Positions 10,447 to 20,017 are shown, counted from the stretch's first letter. The stretch: 64,000 bases of DNA from Pseudomonas sp. 7SR1 (GCF_900156465.1 NZ_LT707064.1:1772001-1836000); one strand, 5' to 3'. Numbers and translations: made by a program. The notes: a model not told the origin generated them from the sequence alone.

Positions 10447-10481
10447 AAAAAGGCCCGTATCGCGAGATACGGGCCTTTTTT
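10447..10481. terminator. Terminator after rpmB-rpmG, also convergent cupin gene
   Basis: A ten-base stem GGCCCGTATC / GATACGGGCC with loop GCGA is flanked by an A-run and a T-run. It can act in both directions between rpmG and the leftward cupin gene. Confidence 0.93.
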
Positions 10482-10552
10482 GTTGCTTGTCGGATCAGGA
10501 GCGCACCGCAATACCTGTCCGCCGTGAGGTCAGGCCCGCAAGACTCCCATCC

Positions 10553-10915
10553 TCAAGCCTTCTGTTCGAACACCACGTAGATCTTGCGGCACGGTTCCAG
10601 CACTTCCCAGGTACCCTTGAAACCTGCCGGGATCACGAAGCGGTCGCCGGCCCGCAAGGTCTTGGCATTGCCTTCCTGGTCTCGTAGTACGGATACGCCC
10701 TGGACGATCTCACAGTATTCATGCTCGGTGTAGTTGACGGTCCACTGACCGACGGCGCCTTCCCACACGCCAGCATTCATCTGCCCGCAAGGGCTGTTGT
10801 AGTGGTTGAACACGGCCTGCTCGGGGTCACCCTTGAGGACCTTGGCCGGATCCGGGCGATAACGGTCGGCGGCGGTGCTGGCCTGACTGAAGTCGACGAT
10901 GTCCTGGATGTTCAT
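10553..10915 (-). CDS. Cupin domain-containing protein (DUF861/cupin_3 type)
   Basis: This is a 120-residue single-domain beta-barrel protein. The cupin core is visible as VNYTEHEYCEIVQG and RAGDRFVIPAGFKGTWEV, resembling the cupin_3 group that includes ureidoglycine aminohydrolase-like proteins; its substrate is unknown. I start it at the ATG at 10915 (MNIQDIVDFSQ), since an earlier ATG would add an unconserved-looking 20-residue head. It is divergent from the kauB-type dehydrogenase, which may hint at a shared role in amine catabolism (inference). Confidence 0.82.
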   Translation of the reverse strand: MNIQDIVDFSQASTAADRYRPDPAKVLKGDPEQAVFNHYNSPCGQMNAGVWEGAVGQWTVNYTEHEYCEIVQGVSVLRDQEGNAKTLRAGDRFVIPAGFKGTWEVLEPCRKIYVVFEQKA

Positions 10916-11149
10916 TTGCGTAATCCCTGGTGAATGCCTGGAAGGTTCCGAGTCTATGTTTATTAAAATGAACATCGCAAGGCCGTTTACTGGCCTTGTG
11001 TCAAATATATTGAAACTTGAGGGGCGGCTGGTTTAGGGTGGCGGGTGCCCTGTGCCAAAAACGTACGCCGCGAATAGGCTGGCCGGGCAGAATTCTTGAG
11101 CGCTGCGCGCAGCACGGCGTTTATTTTCCAATAAGAGGAGGACACTCGC

Positions 11150-12643
11150 ATGACCACCCTGACTCGTGCCGACTGGGAACAGCGTGCCCGCGATCTGCGC
11201 ATTGAAGGCCGCGCCTTCATCAATGGCGAATACACCGATGCAGTGTCCGTTGAAACCTTCGAGTGCGTCAGCCCGGTCGATGGCCGTTTGCTGGGCAAGA
11301 TCGCCAGCTGCGACGTTGCCGATGCCCAGCGAGCCGTAGAGAACGCACGCGCCGTCTTCAATTCCGGCGCCTGGTCGCGCCTGGCGCCGAGCAAGCGCAA
11401 AGCCACCATGATTCGTTTCGCCGGCCTGCTCAAGCAGCACGCCGAAGAGCTGGCCCTGCTCGAAACCCTGGACATGGGCAAGCCTATCAGCGACTCGCTC
11501 AACATCGACGTTCCCGGTGCGGCCCAGGCATTGAGCTGGAGCGGCGAAGCCATCGACAAACTCTATGACGAAGTGGCCTCGACCCCGCACGACCAACTGG
11601 GCCTGGTAACCCGCGAGCCAGTGGGTGTCGTGGGAGCTATCGTGCCGTGGAACTTCCCGCTGTTGATGGCCTGCTGGAAGCTGGGCCCGGCGCTGTCCAC
11701 CGGTAACTCGGTGGTACTCAAGCCCTCGGAAAAATCCCCGCTGACCGCTATCCGTATCGCCGCCCTGGCTGTCGAGGCGGGCATTCCGAAAGGCGTGCTG
11801 AACGTGTTGCCCGGCTATGGTCATACCGTAGGCAAGGCCCTGGCCCTGCACATGGACGTCGATACGCTGGTGTTCACCGGTTCCACCAGGATCGCCAAGC
11901 AGTTGATGATCTATTCCGGCGAATCCAACATGAAGCGCATCTGGCTGGAGGCCGGTGGCAAGAGTCCGAATATCGTGTTCGCCGATGCCCCGGACCTGCA
12001 GGCCGCCGCCGAAGCGGCCGCCAGCGCCATTGCCTTCAACCAGGGCGAAGTCTGCACCGCCGGCTCGCGCCTGCTGGTGGAGCGCTCCATCAAGGACACT
12101 TTCCTGCCCCTGGTGATCGAAGCCCTCAAGGGCTGGAAGCCGGGTAATCCACTGGATCCGGCCACGACGGTCGGTGCGCTGGTGGACACCCAGCAGATGA
12201 ACACCGTGCTGTCCTACATCGAGGCCGGTCATGGCGATGGTGCCAAGCTGGTGGCTGGCGGCAAGCGGATCCTGGAAGAAACCGGTGGCACCTACGTCGA
12301 ACCGACGATTTTCGACGGTGTGAGCAATGCCATGAAAATCGCCCAGGAGGAGATCTTCGGCCCGGTCTTGTCGGTCATCGCCTTCGATACCGCCGAGCAA
12401 GCCATCCAGATCGCCAACGACACGCCCTATGGCCTGGCGGCGGCGGTATGGACCCGGGACATCTCCAAGGCCCACCTCACCGCCAAGGCCCTGCGGGCCG
12501 GCAGCGTGTGGGTAAACCAGTACGACGGCGGCGACATGACCGCGCCGTTCGGTGGCTTCAAGCAGTCGGGCAACGGACGCGACAAGTCGCTGCATGCGTT
12601 CGATAAATACACCGAGCTGAAGGCGACCTGGATCAAGCTCTGA
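11150..12643 (+). CDS. kauB: NAD-dependent aldehyde dehydrogenase, KauB/PuuC type
   Basis: The 497-residue enzyme belongs to the aldehyde dehydrogenase superfamily. The cofactor region VPWNFPLLMACWK is near residue 166, the general base loop LEAGGKSPNIVF near 265 and the catalytic Cys in NQGEVCTAGSR near 299. Length and sequence fit Pseudomonas KauB, which oxidises 4-guanidinobutyraldehyde and 4-aminobutyraldehyde from arginine and putrescine breakdown. Substrate choice is inferred. An AGAGGAGG ribosome site precedes the ATG. A PuuB-like oxidase, the likely upstream step, lies at 17544. Confidence 0.88.
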   Translation: MTTLTRADWEQRARDLRIEGRAFINGEYTDAVSVETFECVSPVDGRLLGKIASCDVADAQRAVENARAVFNSGAWSRLAPSKRKATMIRFAGLLKQHAEELALLETLDMGKPISDSLNIDVPGAAQALSWSGEAIDKLYDEVASTPHDQLGLVTREPVGVVGAIVPWNFPLLMACWKLGPALSTGNSVVLKPSEKSPLTAIRIAALAVEAGIPKGVLNVLPGYGHTVGKALALHMDVDTLVFTGSTRIAKQLMIYSGESNMKRIWLEAGGKSPNIVFADAPDLQAAAEAAASAIAFNQGEVCTAGSRLLVERSIKDTFLPLVIEALKGWKPGNPLDPATTVGALVDTQQMNTVLSYIEAGHGDGAKLVAGGKRILEETGGTYVEPTIFDGVSNAMKIAQEEIFGPVLSVIAFDTAEQAIQIANDTPYGLAAAVWTRDISKAHLTAKALRAGSVWVNQYDGGDMTAPFGGFKQSGNGRDKSLHAFDKYTELKATWIKL

Positions 12644-12680
12644 CAACGAAGACCCCGCGCTTCATGTAGCCCGGGTCCCT

Positions 12681-12771
12681 TGTGGGGGCGAGCTTGCTCG
12701 CGATAGCGGTAAGGCAGTCGACGACTCTGTTGAATGTTGCGCCGTCATCGCGAGCAAGCTCGCTCCCGCAT
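12681..12771. repeat. Paired REP element (REPIN-like)
   Basis: Left copy TGTGGGGGCGAGCTTGCTCG and right inverted copy CGAGCAAGCTCGCTCCCGCA flank a spacer of about 40 bases. It fills most of the gap between kauB and the MFS gene. Confidence 0.88.
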
Positions 12772-12822
12772 TTGTTTTGGGCGAACACTGAAAAGCGAAT
12801 AACTGTCCACAGGAGCGTGGAA

Positions 12823-13965
12823 ATGCGTTGGGCGACTTATTTCGCCGTGTTGTCGTCAGTCCTGAGCGTCGGCCTGGCCCTGGGCGTAAGCATGCCGCTG
12901 GTGTCGCTGCGCCTGGAGAGCTGGGGCTATGGCTCGTTTGCCATTGGAGTGATGGCGGCCATGCCGGCCGTGGGAGTGTTGCTCGGTGCCAAGGTGTCGA
13001 GCCGCCTGGCGGCGCGTTTCGGCACGGCGGCCTTGATGCGCCTGTGCCTTTGGGGCGGCGCGGTGTCCATCGGGATGCTGGCGCTGTTGCCCAGCTATTC
13101 GGTATGGCTGGTATTGCGGTTGTTGATCGGTGTGGTCCTGACCCTGGTGTTCATTCTGGGTGAGAGCTGGATCAACCAGTTGGTCGTTGAACAGTGGCGG
13201 GGCCGACTTGTGGCGCTGTATGGCAGCAGCTACGCCTTGAGCCAACTGTCTGGTCCGTTGCTGCTCGGCGCCTTGGGCACCGAGCACGATTACGGCTTCT
13301 GGGTGGGCGTAGCCCTGCTGCTGGTCTCGCCGCTGTTATTGCTTGGCCGTAGCGGTGCTCCCAGCAGCGAAGCCTGCAGCGTTACGCTCAGGGATCTATG
13401 GGGTTTCTGCCGGGGCTTGCCCGCGATTGCCTGGGCCGTGTCGCTGTTCGCCGCGTTCGAGGCGATGATCCTGACGCTGTTGCCGGTGTATTGCCTGCGC
13501 CAGGGATTCAGCGCCGATATCGCCCTGGCGATGGTCAGTACGGTGGTTGTGGGTGATGCCTTGTTGCAACTGCCCATCGGAGCCTTGGCCGATCGGTTGT
13601 CGCGCCGCTCGCTGTTCGCCGGTTGCGCGGTGGCGCTGACCTTGTCCAGCCTCGCTGTTCCATTGTTGATCGATACCTTGCTGATCTGGCCCCTTTGGGT
13701 GCTGTTCGGTGCCAGTGCGGGCGGATTGTTCACCTTGTCGTTGATCCTGATCGGCGAGCGTTATCGCGACGATGCGCTGGTGCGGGCCAATGCCCATATC
13801 GCCCAGCTGTGGGGAATCGGTTGCTTGATCGGCCCCTTGGTGGCGGGCGCGGGCAGCCAGTGGATCAGCGGCCATGCACTGCCCTTGTTCATGGCCGTGG
13901 GAGCGTTCGGGCTGGTGATCCTGTTGTTGCGCCAGGGAGCGTTTGGCACCGCGCAGACCGCCTGA
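12823..13965 (+). CDS. MFS transporter
   Basis: A 380-residue protein with about twelve hydrophobic segments, typical of a major facilitator superfamily permease. The motif-A-like loop appears in both halves as SSRLAARFGTAALMR and GALADRLSRRSLF. The YcaD-type family is the closest resemblance I can name, and no substrate can be assigned. I use the ATG at 12823 behind AGGAGCG; the open frame further upstream runs through the REP element and is not coding. It converges with the phospholipase-D gene, leaving only 23 bases between stops. Confidence 0.88.
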   Translation: MRWATYFAVLSSVLSVGLALGVSMPLVSLRLESWGYGSFAIGVMAAMPAVGVLLGAKVSSRLAARFGTAALMRLCLWGGAVSIGMLALLPSYSVWLVLRLLIGVVLTLVFILGESWINQLVVEQWRGRLVALYGSSYALSQLSGPLLLGALGTEHDYGFWVGVALLLVSPLLLLGRSGAPSSEACSVTLRDLWGFCRGLPAIAWAVSLFAAFEAMILTLLPVYCLRQGFSADIALAMVSTVVVGDALLQLPIGALADRLSRRSLFAGCAVALTLSSLAVPLLIDTLLIWPLWVLFGASAGGLFTLSLILIGERYRDDALVRANAHIAQLWGIGCLIGPLVAGAGSQWISGHALPLFMAVGAFGLVILLLRQGAFGTAQTA

Positions 13966-13988
13966 ATCCTGCAAGCGCGACACAGCGC

Positions 13989-15557
13989 CTACAGCATTCG
14001 CTCCAGCCCCACGGTGGTGGCGAACCAGGCGTTGAAGCGTCGCCACCAGCTACCCGGCTCGCTGTCCAGGTCGTGCAGTTTGCCGTTGTCCTCGGTGCTC
14101 CACACGAGCCTGCCATCCTTGAGCCGGGCTTGATAGCTGAGCGGCGGCGCCATGCCTTGCAAGGCCAGCTCACGCACTTGGCCGGCAAGTTCCGGGCTGT
14201 CCACCAGGACGCCTACCTCGGTGTTCCACAGCACTGAGCGCGGGTCGAAATTGAAAGACCCGATGAAGGACTTCTGCCGGTCGAAAATGATCGCCTTGCT
14301 GTGCAGGCTGGAATCCGATTCGCCGTAGGACTTGCTGTAGAACAGGTGGGGGCTGCTGCCTCCGGTATCCCCGGGTTGGCGGCGCAGTTCGAACAGGCGT
14401 ACCCCATGCTCCAGCAACGCCCTGCGATAGGGCGCATAACCGCCATGCACCGCGGGTACATCGGTGGCTTCCAGTGAGTTGGTCAGCAGGCTCACCGAGA
14501 CTCCGGCATCGGCGCGGCTGGTGAGGTACACCAGCCCTGGCTGACCGGGCACGAAATAGGCCGAAATCATGATCAGTTCGTCCTGCACCCCCGTCAGCTC
14601 CGGTCCCAACTGCGTGGTCAACAGCAACTGCGGATCCGGCTCGTCCTTGGCCAGCACTTTGCTGGGGGCGTCCCACAATGCCTGGTTCCAGGCCCAGATC
14701 AACTGAGTGCGCCAGATATCCAGGCGTGGCTGAGTCCTGTAGGTGGTCAGCTGTCGGTACAGCGCCTGGTTCTCCTTGTGCGTCTGTTCCAGGGACTCCT
14801 GCAGGCGTTGGCGACTGTTGGCCAGGTCCTGGGCGGTGGGGCGATGGGACAGGAATTGCTCGATGGGCTTGCTCAGGGCACTGTTCCAGTACTGGTCGAA
14901 GCTGTGTCCCAGCTGTTCGGCTACCGGGCCGACGCCTAGCAGGTCGATGTCGGTGAAGTTGAGGTTGGGCTCGGCATCGAAATATTCATCCCCCAGGTTG
15001 CGCCCGCCGACGATCGCCATGCTGTTGTCCGCCAGCCAGAGCTTGTTGTGCATCCGCCGATGCTGCAACGACAGGTTGAACAGGCGCCCCAGGCCACGGG
15101 TTACACCGGTGGCGCGCCCCAGGTGCAGCGGGTTGAACAGGCGGATCTCGATCTGTGGATGTGCGGCGAGGGTGGCGATGATTTGCTCCTGGCCGTCGCT
15201 GGTGGTGTCGTCCAGCAGGATCCGCACTCGCACGCCGCGGTCGGCGGCCTTGAGCAACTCATCCACCAGCATCCGCGTGCTGATGCCGTCGTGCACGATG
15301 TAGTACTGCAAATCCAGGCTGCTCTGGGCCTGGCGAATCAGCTCGGCGCGGGCGGAGAAGGCGTCGGCGCTGTCGGACAGCAGGCGGAACCCCGAGCGCC
15401 CCTCGTGCGGGGCGGCCTGGCTCTGGACCGAGCGGCCGAAGGAAGACTGTGAGGCCGGCAGCGCCTGGGACGGCTCGCGAGTGACATCAAGACTGGCGCA
15501 GCCACCCAACAGCGAGGCGATTAACAGTAGAGCAGTCAGGATCGGTCTGGGTCTCAC
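13989..15557 (-). CDS. Phospholipase D family lipoprotein (ClsC/YmdC-like)
   Basis: The 522-residue protein starts with a lipoprotein signal ending in the lipobox LLGGC at about residue 19, so it is expected to be membrane-anchored. Two phospholipase D (HKD) motifs are intact: HNKLWLADN near residue 170 and HSKAIIFDR near 424, the latter followed by GSFNFDPRS. The architecture resembles the cardiolipin synthase ClsC group, but the lipoprotein signal leaves a periplasmic phosphodiesterase role equally possible. Confidence 0.87.
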   Translation of the reverse strand: MRPRPILTALLLIASLLGGCASLDVTREPSQALPASQSSFGRSVQSQAAPHEGRSGFRLLSDSADAFSARAELIRQAQSSLDLQYYIVHDGISTRMLVDELLKAADRGVRVRILLDDTTSDGQEQIIATLAAHPQIEIRLFNPLHLGRATGVTRGLGRLFNLSLQHRRMHNKLWLADNSMAIVGGRNLGDEYFDAEPNLNFTDIDLLGVGPVAEQLGHSFDQYWNSALSKPIEQFLSHRPTAQDLANSRQRLQESLEQTHKENQALYRQLTTYRTQPRLDIWRTQLIWAWNQALWDAPSKVLAKDEPDPQLLLTTQLGPELTGVQDELIMISAYFVPGQPGLVYLTSRADAGVSVSLLTNSLEATDVPAVHGGYAPYRRALLEHGVRLFELRRQPGDTGGSSPHLFYSKSYGESDSSLHSKAIIFDRQKSFIGSFNFDPRSVLWNTEVGVLVDSPELAGQVRELALQGMAPPLSYQARLKDGRLVWSTEDNGKLHDLDSEPGSWWRRFNAWFATTVGLERML

Positions 15558-15617
15558 GTAGGAGCGTTCCGCAAGTTGGCATCTATCGGCTGTCGGGTGC
15601 TGCTTCCCTGCGTAAGT

Positions 15618-17051
15618 TCAGACGACGTCGCGTTGGCTTTCGTTCAACAACGCGATGGCGGCCGCACCGACCCTGCGCACGGCTTCTTCGATCTGTGCCG
15701 TTGGTTTGGCAGCGTAGTTCATCCGCAGGCAATTGCGGTATTTGCCCGACGCGGAAAAGATGCTGCCGACGGCGACCTGTACGCCCTGGTCGTTCAGGAC
15801 CCGGTTGAGCTTCAGCGTATCGAAGCCTTCGGGCAACTCGACCCACAGCATGAAGCTGCCCCGCGGGCGACTGGCCCGGGTGCCCGGCGGAAAGTAGCGA
15901 CTGACCCAATCGATCATCACGTCGCGATTGCGCTGGTACTGGGTGCGCATCCGGCGCAAGTGGGGTTCGAAATGCCCGGCCTTGAGGAACTCGGCGATGG
16001 CGATCTGCGGCTGCGGGGCGGTGGAACCGGTGCTGATGTATTTCATGTGCAGCACCCGTTCCAGATAGCGTCCCGGCGCTACCCAGCCGACCCGCAGGCC
16101 GGGTGCCAGGGTCTTGGAAAACGAACTGCAAAGCAGGACTCGGCCGTCTTCGTCGAAGGATTTGATCGTGCGTGGTCGTGGATAGGTGTAGGCCAGTTCC
16201 CCATACACATCGTCTTCGATAATCGCCACGTCGAAGCGTTGAGCCAGGGTCAGCAGGGCGCGTTTATTGGCGTCCGGCATGATATAGCCCAGCGGGTTGT
16301 TACAGCTGGGCGTCAACTGTATGGCCTTGATCGGCCACTGTTCCAACGCCAGTTCCAATGCATCCAGGCTGATACCGGTCAGTGGGTCGGTGGGGATTTC
16401 CAGTGCTTTCATGCCCAGGCCCTTGAGGGTCTGCATGGCGCCGTGAAAGCTGGGGGAGTCTACCGCGACGATATCGCCTTGCTCGCAAGTGGCGCGAATG
16501 CTGACCGACAGCGCCTCGTGGCAACCGGTAGTGACGATCAGGTCACCCGCCCCGAGTGTGCAGCCGCAAGCCAGTAACAGGCGGGCGATCTGCTCGCGCA
16601 GTGCCAGGTTGCCGTAGATATTGTCGTAATACAGCCCCGGCATATCCTGCCGGCGGCTGATTTGCGCCAGGCTGCGCAGCAGCGGTTTCATGGTCGGTGA
16701 GTGGATATCCGGCATGCCGCGCCCCAGCTGTACCACGTCCTTGCGCGGTACCGCACGTATCAGTTCAAGCACCTGGTCCCATTGGGAGATGTCCACCGGA
16801 CGCTGGGCCGGGCGGCCAACCGCCGGCAGCTCGGGCAATTCTCGGCTGACCGGCACGAAATAACCGGACTTGGGCTTCGGCATCGCCAGGCCGCTGTCTT
16901 CCAATACGCGGTAGGCCTGCTGCACCGTACTCAGGCTGACCCCGTGCTCCACGCTCAGGGCCCGCACCGACGGCAGCCGGTCGCCCGGACGATAGAAGCC
17001 CTGTTCGATGCGAGTGCCGAGCAATTCGGCGAGGTTCACGTAGAGGGTCAT
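15618..17051 (-). CDS. MocR-type regulator: GntR HTH fused to PLP aminotransferase domain
   Basis: Residues 1-70 form a winged-helix GntR domain (RPGDRLPSVRALS, VSLSTVQQAYRVLE). Residues 100-470 are a fold-type I aminotransferase-like domain with the PLP lysine in SSFSKTLAPGLRVGW (Lys313), NNPLGYIM near 252 and the IIEDDVYGEL loop near 278. MocR proteins sense an amine or PLP-linked metabolite and control neighbouring genes. It is divergent from the DUF1127 gene, and three CTGTAT repeats lie between them. Confidence 0.9.
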   Translation of the reverse strand: MTLYVNLAELLGTRIEQGFYRPGDRLPSVRALSVEHGVSLSTVQQAYRVLEDSGLAMPKPKSGYFVPVSRELPELPAVGRPAQRPVDISQWDQVLELIRAVPRKDVVQLGRGMPDIHSPTMKPLLRSLAQISRRQDMPGLYYDNIYGNLALREQIARLLLACGCTLGAGDLIVTTGCHEALSVSIRATCEQGDIVAVDSPSFHGAMQTLKGLGMKALEIPTDPLTGISLDALELALEQWPIKAIQLTPSCNNPLGYIMPDANKRALLTLAQRFDVAIIEDDVYGELAYTYPRPRTIKSFDEDGRVLLCSSFSKTLAPGLRVGWVAPGRYLERVLHMKYISTGSTAPQPQIAIAEFLKAGHFEPHLRRMRTQYQRNRDVMIDWVSRYFPPGTRASRPRGSFMLWVELPEGFDTLKLNRVLNDQGVQVAVGSIFSASGKYRNCLRMNYAAKPTAQIEEAVRRVGAAAIALLNESQRDVV

Positions 17052-17083
17052 GGCGTACTCTCGATAGAGGTGAGAACGATACC

Positions 17084-17167
17084 GATACAGTTGGCCGGGA
17101 AAAACAGGATTCAGTGACGGAAAAGCCTTATCTGTATGCTTCTAAAAGACAATGGTTGAATCTGTAT
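17084..17167. promoter_or_regulatory. Candidate MocR operator: three CTGTAT repeats
   Basis: GATACAG at 17084-17090 is the inverse of CTGTAT copies at 17132 and 17162, which lie exactly 30 bases (about three helical turns) apart. Direct repeats with helical spacing plus an inverted copy suit dimeric MocR regulators. Inference only. Confidence 0.4.
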
Positions 17168-17223
17168 TACATTTGGCCGTCCGCGCATCATGAAAGCTCT
17201 GGCTACCCAAGTAAACAGGAGCG

Positions 17224-17475
17224 ATGAAAATGAACGGCTTGAGCGATGTACGGCTGGCGCTGCACGGTCAGGAACTCCAGGCGGGGCAGGAAAGGGAGTT
17301 GCGCAATCCAATGCTGCGCAGCGGGCCTGCCTGCCTGAGCCGCTGGGGCCTGTTCTGGCATCGCTTGCATACACGCAAGGCCTTGCTGGAGCTGACGCCC
17401 GAACAGTTACGGGATATCGGGTTGACGCGTGAACAGGCGAGGGAGGAGGGGCTCAAGCCATTCTGGCGGCTTTGA
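17224..17475 (+). CDS. DUF1127 domain-containing protein
   Basis: An 83-residue protein whose C-terminal half, RKALLELTPEQLRDIGLTRE, is the DUF1127 (YjiS-like) signature. The N-terminal half is less conserved and rich in charged residues. Larger DUF1127 proteins in other bacteria have been linked to stress and to phosphate or carbon metabolism, but no fixed role is known. The ATG follows AGGAGCG. It lies divergent from the MocR regulator, which may control it. Confidence 0.85.
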   Translation: MKMNGLSDVRLALHGQELQAGQERELRNPMLRSGPACLSRWGLFWHRLHTRKALLELTPEQLRDIGLTREQAREEGLKPFWRL

Positions 17476-17543
17476 GCAATCGCTCGCCAAGCGCAGACGG
17501 GGATGGCGAGAGTCTGGATGCCCTCGCCACACCCCACCATGGA

Positions 17544-18857
17544 TCAGACCAGCTCTTTCATCCTGTGCCACAGCATGCCCAGCGCCAGCAGCGGCGAGCG
17601 CAAGTATTTGCCGCCGGGGAAGGTGATATGGGGCACCCGGGCGAACAGATCGAACCTGCCGCTTTGTTGCCCGCTGATGGCCTCGGCCAGCAACTTGCCG
17701 GCCAGGTGCGTGGCATTCACCCCATGGCCTGAGTAAGCCTGGGCGAAATACACATTGGGTTGATCCTTCAGCCGGCCGATCTGCGGCAGGCGATTGGCGC
17801 CGATGCCGATCATCCCACCCCACTGATAATCGATTTTCACATCAGCCAGTTGCGGGAAGACCTTGAGCATCTTCGGACGCATATAGGCGCCGATGTCCTG
17901 CGGATCCCGCCCCGAATAATGACAGGCGCCTCCGAACAGCAAGCGTCGGTCCGCCGAAAGCCGATAGTAATCCAGCGCCACTCGCTGATCGCAGACAGCC
18001 ATGTTCTGTGGCAATAGACGCTGTGCCAGGTCCTCGCTCAGGGGTTCTGTGGCAATGATGTAGCTGCCGGCCGGCAGCACCTTGCCGCTCAGTTCCTGGT
18101 TGAGGCCATTGAGATAGGCATTGCAACCCAGGACCAGGGTCTTGGCGCGGACCGAGCCCTGTTGTGTATGTACCGTCACTTCCGGGCCGTAGTCGATGCG
18201 CGTGACCGCCGATTGCTCGAACAGGCCGACCCCCAGGCGCTGTGCCGCATCGGCTTCGCCCAGGGCCAGGTTCAGCGGGTGCAGGTGGCCCGAGCCCATG
18301 TCGATCAGGCCACCCACGTAGCGATCCGAACCCACTACGCTGTGCATCTCGTGGGCCTGCAGCAGTCTCGTTGTGTGGCGATAACCCAGGGCGCGCAATT
18401 CTTCGGCGTCTTCGGCGAAACCTTCCAGGTCGGCAGGTTTGTTGGCGAGGTCGCAATAACCCCAAGTCAGGTCGCAAGGAATCTGAAAACGCTCGATGCG
18501 TTGTCGGACGATTTCTACCGCTTCCAGGCCCATGAGTTTCATCTCGCGCACGCCATCGGCCCCGATGACCGGGGCGAACTGATCGAGGCCATGGCCGACG
18601 CCACGGATCAACTGGCCGCCGTTACGCCCGCTCGCCCCCCAGCCGATCTTGTGTGCCTCCAGCAAGATGACGCTCATGCCGCGCTCGGCCAGTTCGATGG
18701 CGGTGTTCAGCCCGGAAAACCCGCCGCCGACCACGCACACATCCGCCATCCGCTCGCCTTGCAGCACTGGGTGGTCCGGCTGTGGCAGGCTGCTGGCGGC
18801 GTAATAGGAGGCGGCGTGTGCGTGGCTCGGGACAGCTTGCTGAACACGGGCGTTCAT
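17544..18857 (-). CDS. FAD-dependent oxidoreductase, gamma-glutamylputrescine oxidase (PuuB) type
   Basis: A DAO-family flavoprotein. The dinucleotide-binding motif VCVVGGGFSGLNTAIELAER begins near residue 40, ASGRNGGQLIRG near 75 matches the FAD-contact loop of the PuuB/OrdL group, and a conserved GHGVNATHLAGK lies near the C-terminus. It probably oxidises a polyamine derivative to the aldehyde that a KauB-type dehydrogenase consumes (inference). I chose the ATG at 18857 because a GGAT ribosome site precedes it; an ATG seven codons upstream has none. Confidence 0.85.
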   Translation of the reverse strand: MNARVQQAVPSHAHAASYYAASSLPQPDHPVLQGERMADVCVVGGGFSGLNTAIELAERGMSVILLEAHKIGWGASGRNGGQLIRGVGHGLDQFAPVIGADGVREMKLMGLEAVEIVRQRIERFQIPCDLTWGYCDLANKPADLEGFAEDAEELRALGYRHTTRLLQAHEMHSVVGSDRYVGGLIDMGSGHLHPLNLALGEADAAQRLGVGLFEQSAVTRIDYGPEVTVHTQQGSVRAKTLVLGCNAYLNGLNQELSGKVLPAGSYIIATEPLSEDLAQRLLPQNMAVCDQRVALDYYRLSADRRLLFGGACHYSGRDPQDIGAYMRPKMLKVFPQLADVKIDYQWGGMIGIGANRLPQIGRLKDQPNVYFAQAYSGHGVNATHLAGKLLAEAISGQQSGRFDLFARVPHITFPGGKYLRSPLLALGMLWHRMKELV

Positions 18858-19003
18858 GTGCGTAATCCTGATTGTCATGTTTGAGAAATTTTACGGAGCA
18901 TAAGCCGCGACTTCGCTCATGGGCAACATCGGTCGGCCGACGCTGTCTGGCGCACTGCTTTTAAGGCAGAATCCCGAACTGTCTCGCCTTGGTAGCCGTT
19001 TCG

Positions 19004-19357
19004 ATGAGTTGCAACAGTCAAAAAATCCGCACGCTGCGCCAGCAGATCCCGTCGTTCGAATGTGTGCCGGGCTGCCATGACTGCTGCGGACCGGTGACGA
19101 CGTCCCCCGAGGAAATGGCCCGTCTGCCGCGCAAGACCCGGGCCGAACAGGACGCCGCCCTGGAAGCGCTCGATTGCGTTCACCTGGGACCGAACGGTTG
19201 CACCGTCTATGACGAGCGACCGTTGATCTGTCGGCTGTTCGGCACCACGGCGAGTCTGCCATGCCCCAATGGCCGGCGCCCGGTGGAGCTGATCCATCCG
19301 CGGGTCGAGCAGCAGATCCATGAGTACATGGCCAGCAATCGGCAGGTATTGGTCTGA
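19004..19357 (+). CDS. YkgJ family cysteine cluster protein
   Basis: A 117-residue protein with the cysteine pattern typical of YkgJ/UPF0153 proteins: CVPGCHDCC near residue 21, then single cysteines in DCVHLGPNGC and LICRLFG. This cluster is thought to bind zinc or an iron-sulfur centre; no activity is established. I use the ATG at 19004 rather than the TTG five codons earlier. It converges with the lrp-type gene. Confidence 0.85.
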   Translation: MSCNSQKIRTLRQQIPSFECVPGCHDCCGPVTTSPEEMARLPRKTRAEQDAALEALDCVHLGPNGCTVYDERPLICRLFGTTASLPCPNGRRPVELIHPRVEQQIHEYMASNRQVLV

Positions 19358-19374
19358 CGCCGCAACGCCCAGGT

Positions 19375-19863
19375 TCAATCCGGAATCGGCAGGTTCAGGC
19401 TCTCCTTCACCTCTTCCATCACGATGTAGCTCTTGGATTCACGCACGTGGGGCAGCTTGAGCAGGATGTCTCCCAGCAGCTTGCGATACGAGGCCATTTC
19501 GGAAATCCGTGCCTTGACCAGGTAGTCGAAATCCCCCGACACCAGGTGGCATTCCAACACATGGGGCAATTTCAGCACGGCGCGTCGGAATTCTTCGAAA
19601 GTGTCGCCGGACTTGTAGTCGAGGCTGATCTCGACAAACACCAGCAGGCTGCCTTTGAGGTGCTGCGGGTTTAGCCGGGCGTTGTAGCCCATGATGATCC
19701 CTTCGCGCTCCAGGCGCCGCACCCGCTCGGTACACGGTGTGGTGGACAGGCCGACCTTTTCGCCCAGCTCGGTGAAGGAGATCCGCCCGTCGGCCTGGAG
19801 GATGCGCAGGATGTTGCGGTCGATCTTGTCCAGCTCGCGTTTGGTCTGTGTATTGGTACGCAC
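19375..19863 (-). CDS. lrp: Leucine-responsive regulatory protein (Lrp/AsnC family)
   Basis: A 162-residue regulator with an N-terminal AsnC helix-turn-helix (LDKIDRNILRILQADGRISF, then STTPCTERVRRLE) and a C-terminal ligand-sensing domain ending near VMEEVKESLNLPIPD. I start it at the GTG at 19863, eight bases after a perfect GGAGGAG; an upstream ATG overlaps that ribosome site. It is divergent from dadA, and in Pseudomonas this Lrp activates dad genes in response to alanine (known for the family, assumed here). Confidence 0.92.
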   Translation of the reverse strand: MRTNTQTKRELDKIDRNILRILQADGRISFTELGEKVGLSTTPCTERVRRLEREGIIMGYNARLNPQHLKGSLLVFVEISLDYKSGDTFEEFRRAVLKLPHVLECHLVSGDFDYLVKARISEMASYRKLLGDILLKLPHVRESKSYIVMEEVKESLNLPIPD

Positions 19864-20017
19864 AGGGGATGCTCCTCCATGAAAAGGGTTTTTGCCGAGA
19901 ATTCTCGCCAAATATAGGCATTTATATAGTGAAAAGCACTGGCTGATCTTTTTTAAACTGCGCGCATCAAAGCTGTGTACAACAAACGTCAGCGGTTATC
20001 CGCGATGAGGTCATAAA

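Noticed and set aside
11033..12646. A 537-codon open frame antisense to kauB
   Set aside because: The sense frame encodes a complete aldehyde dehydrogenase with the catalytic Cys.
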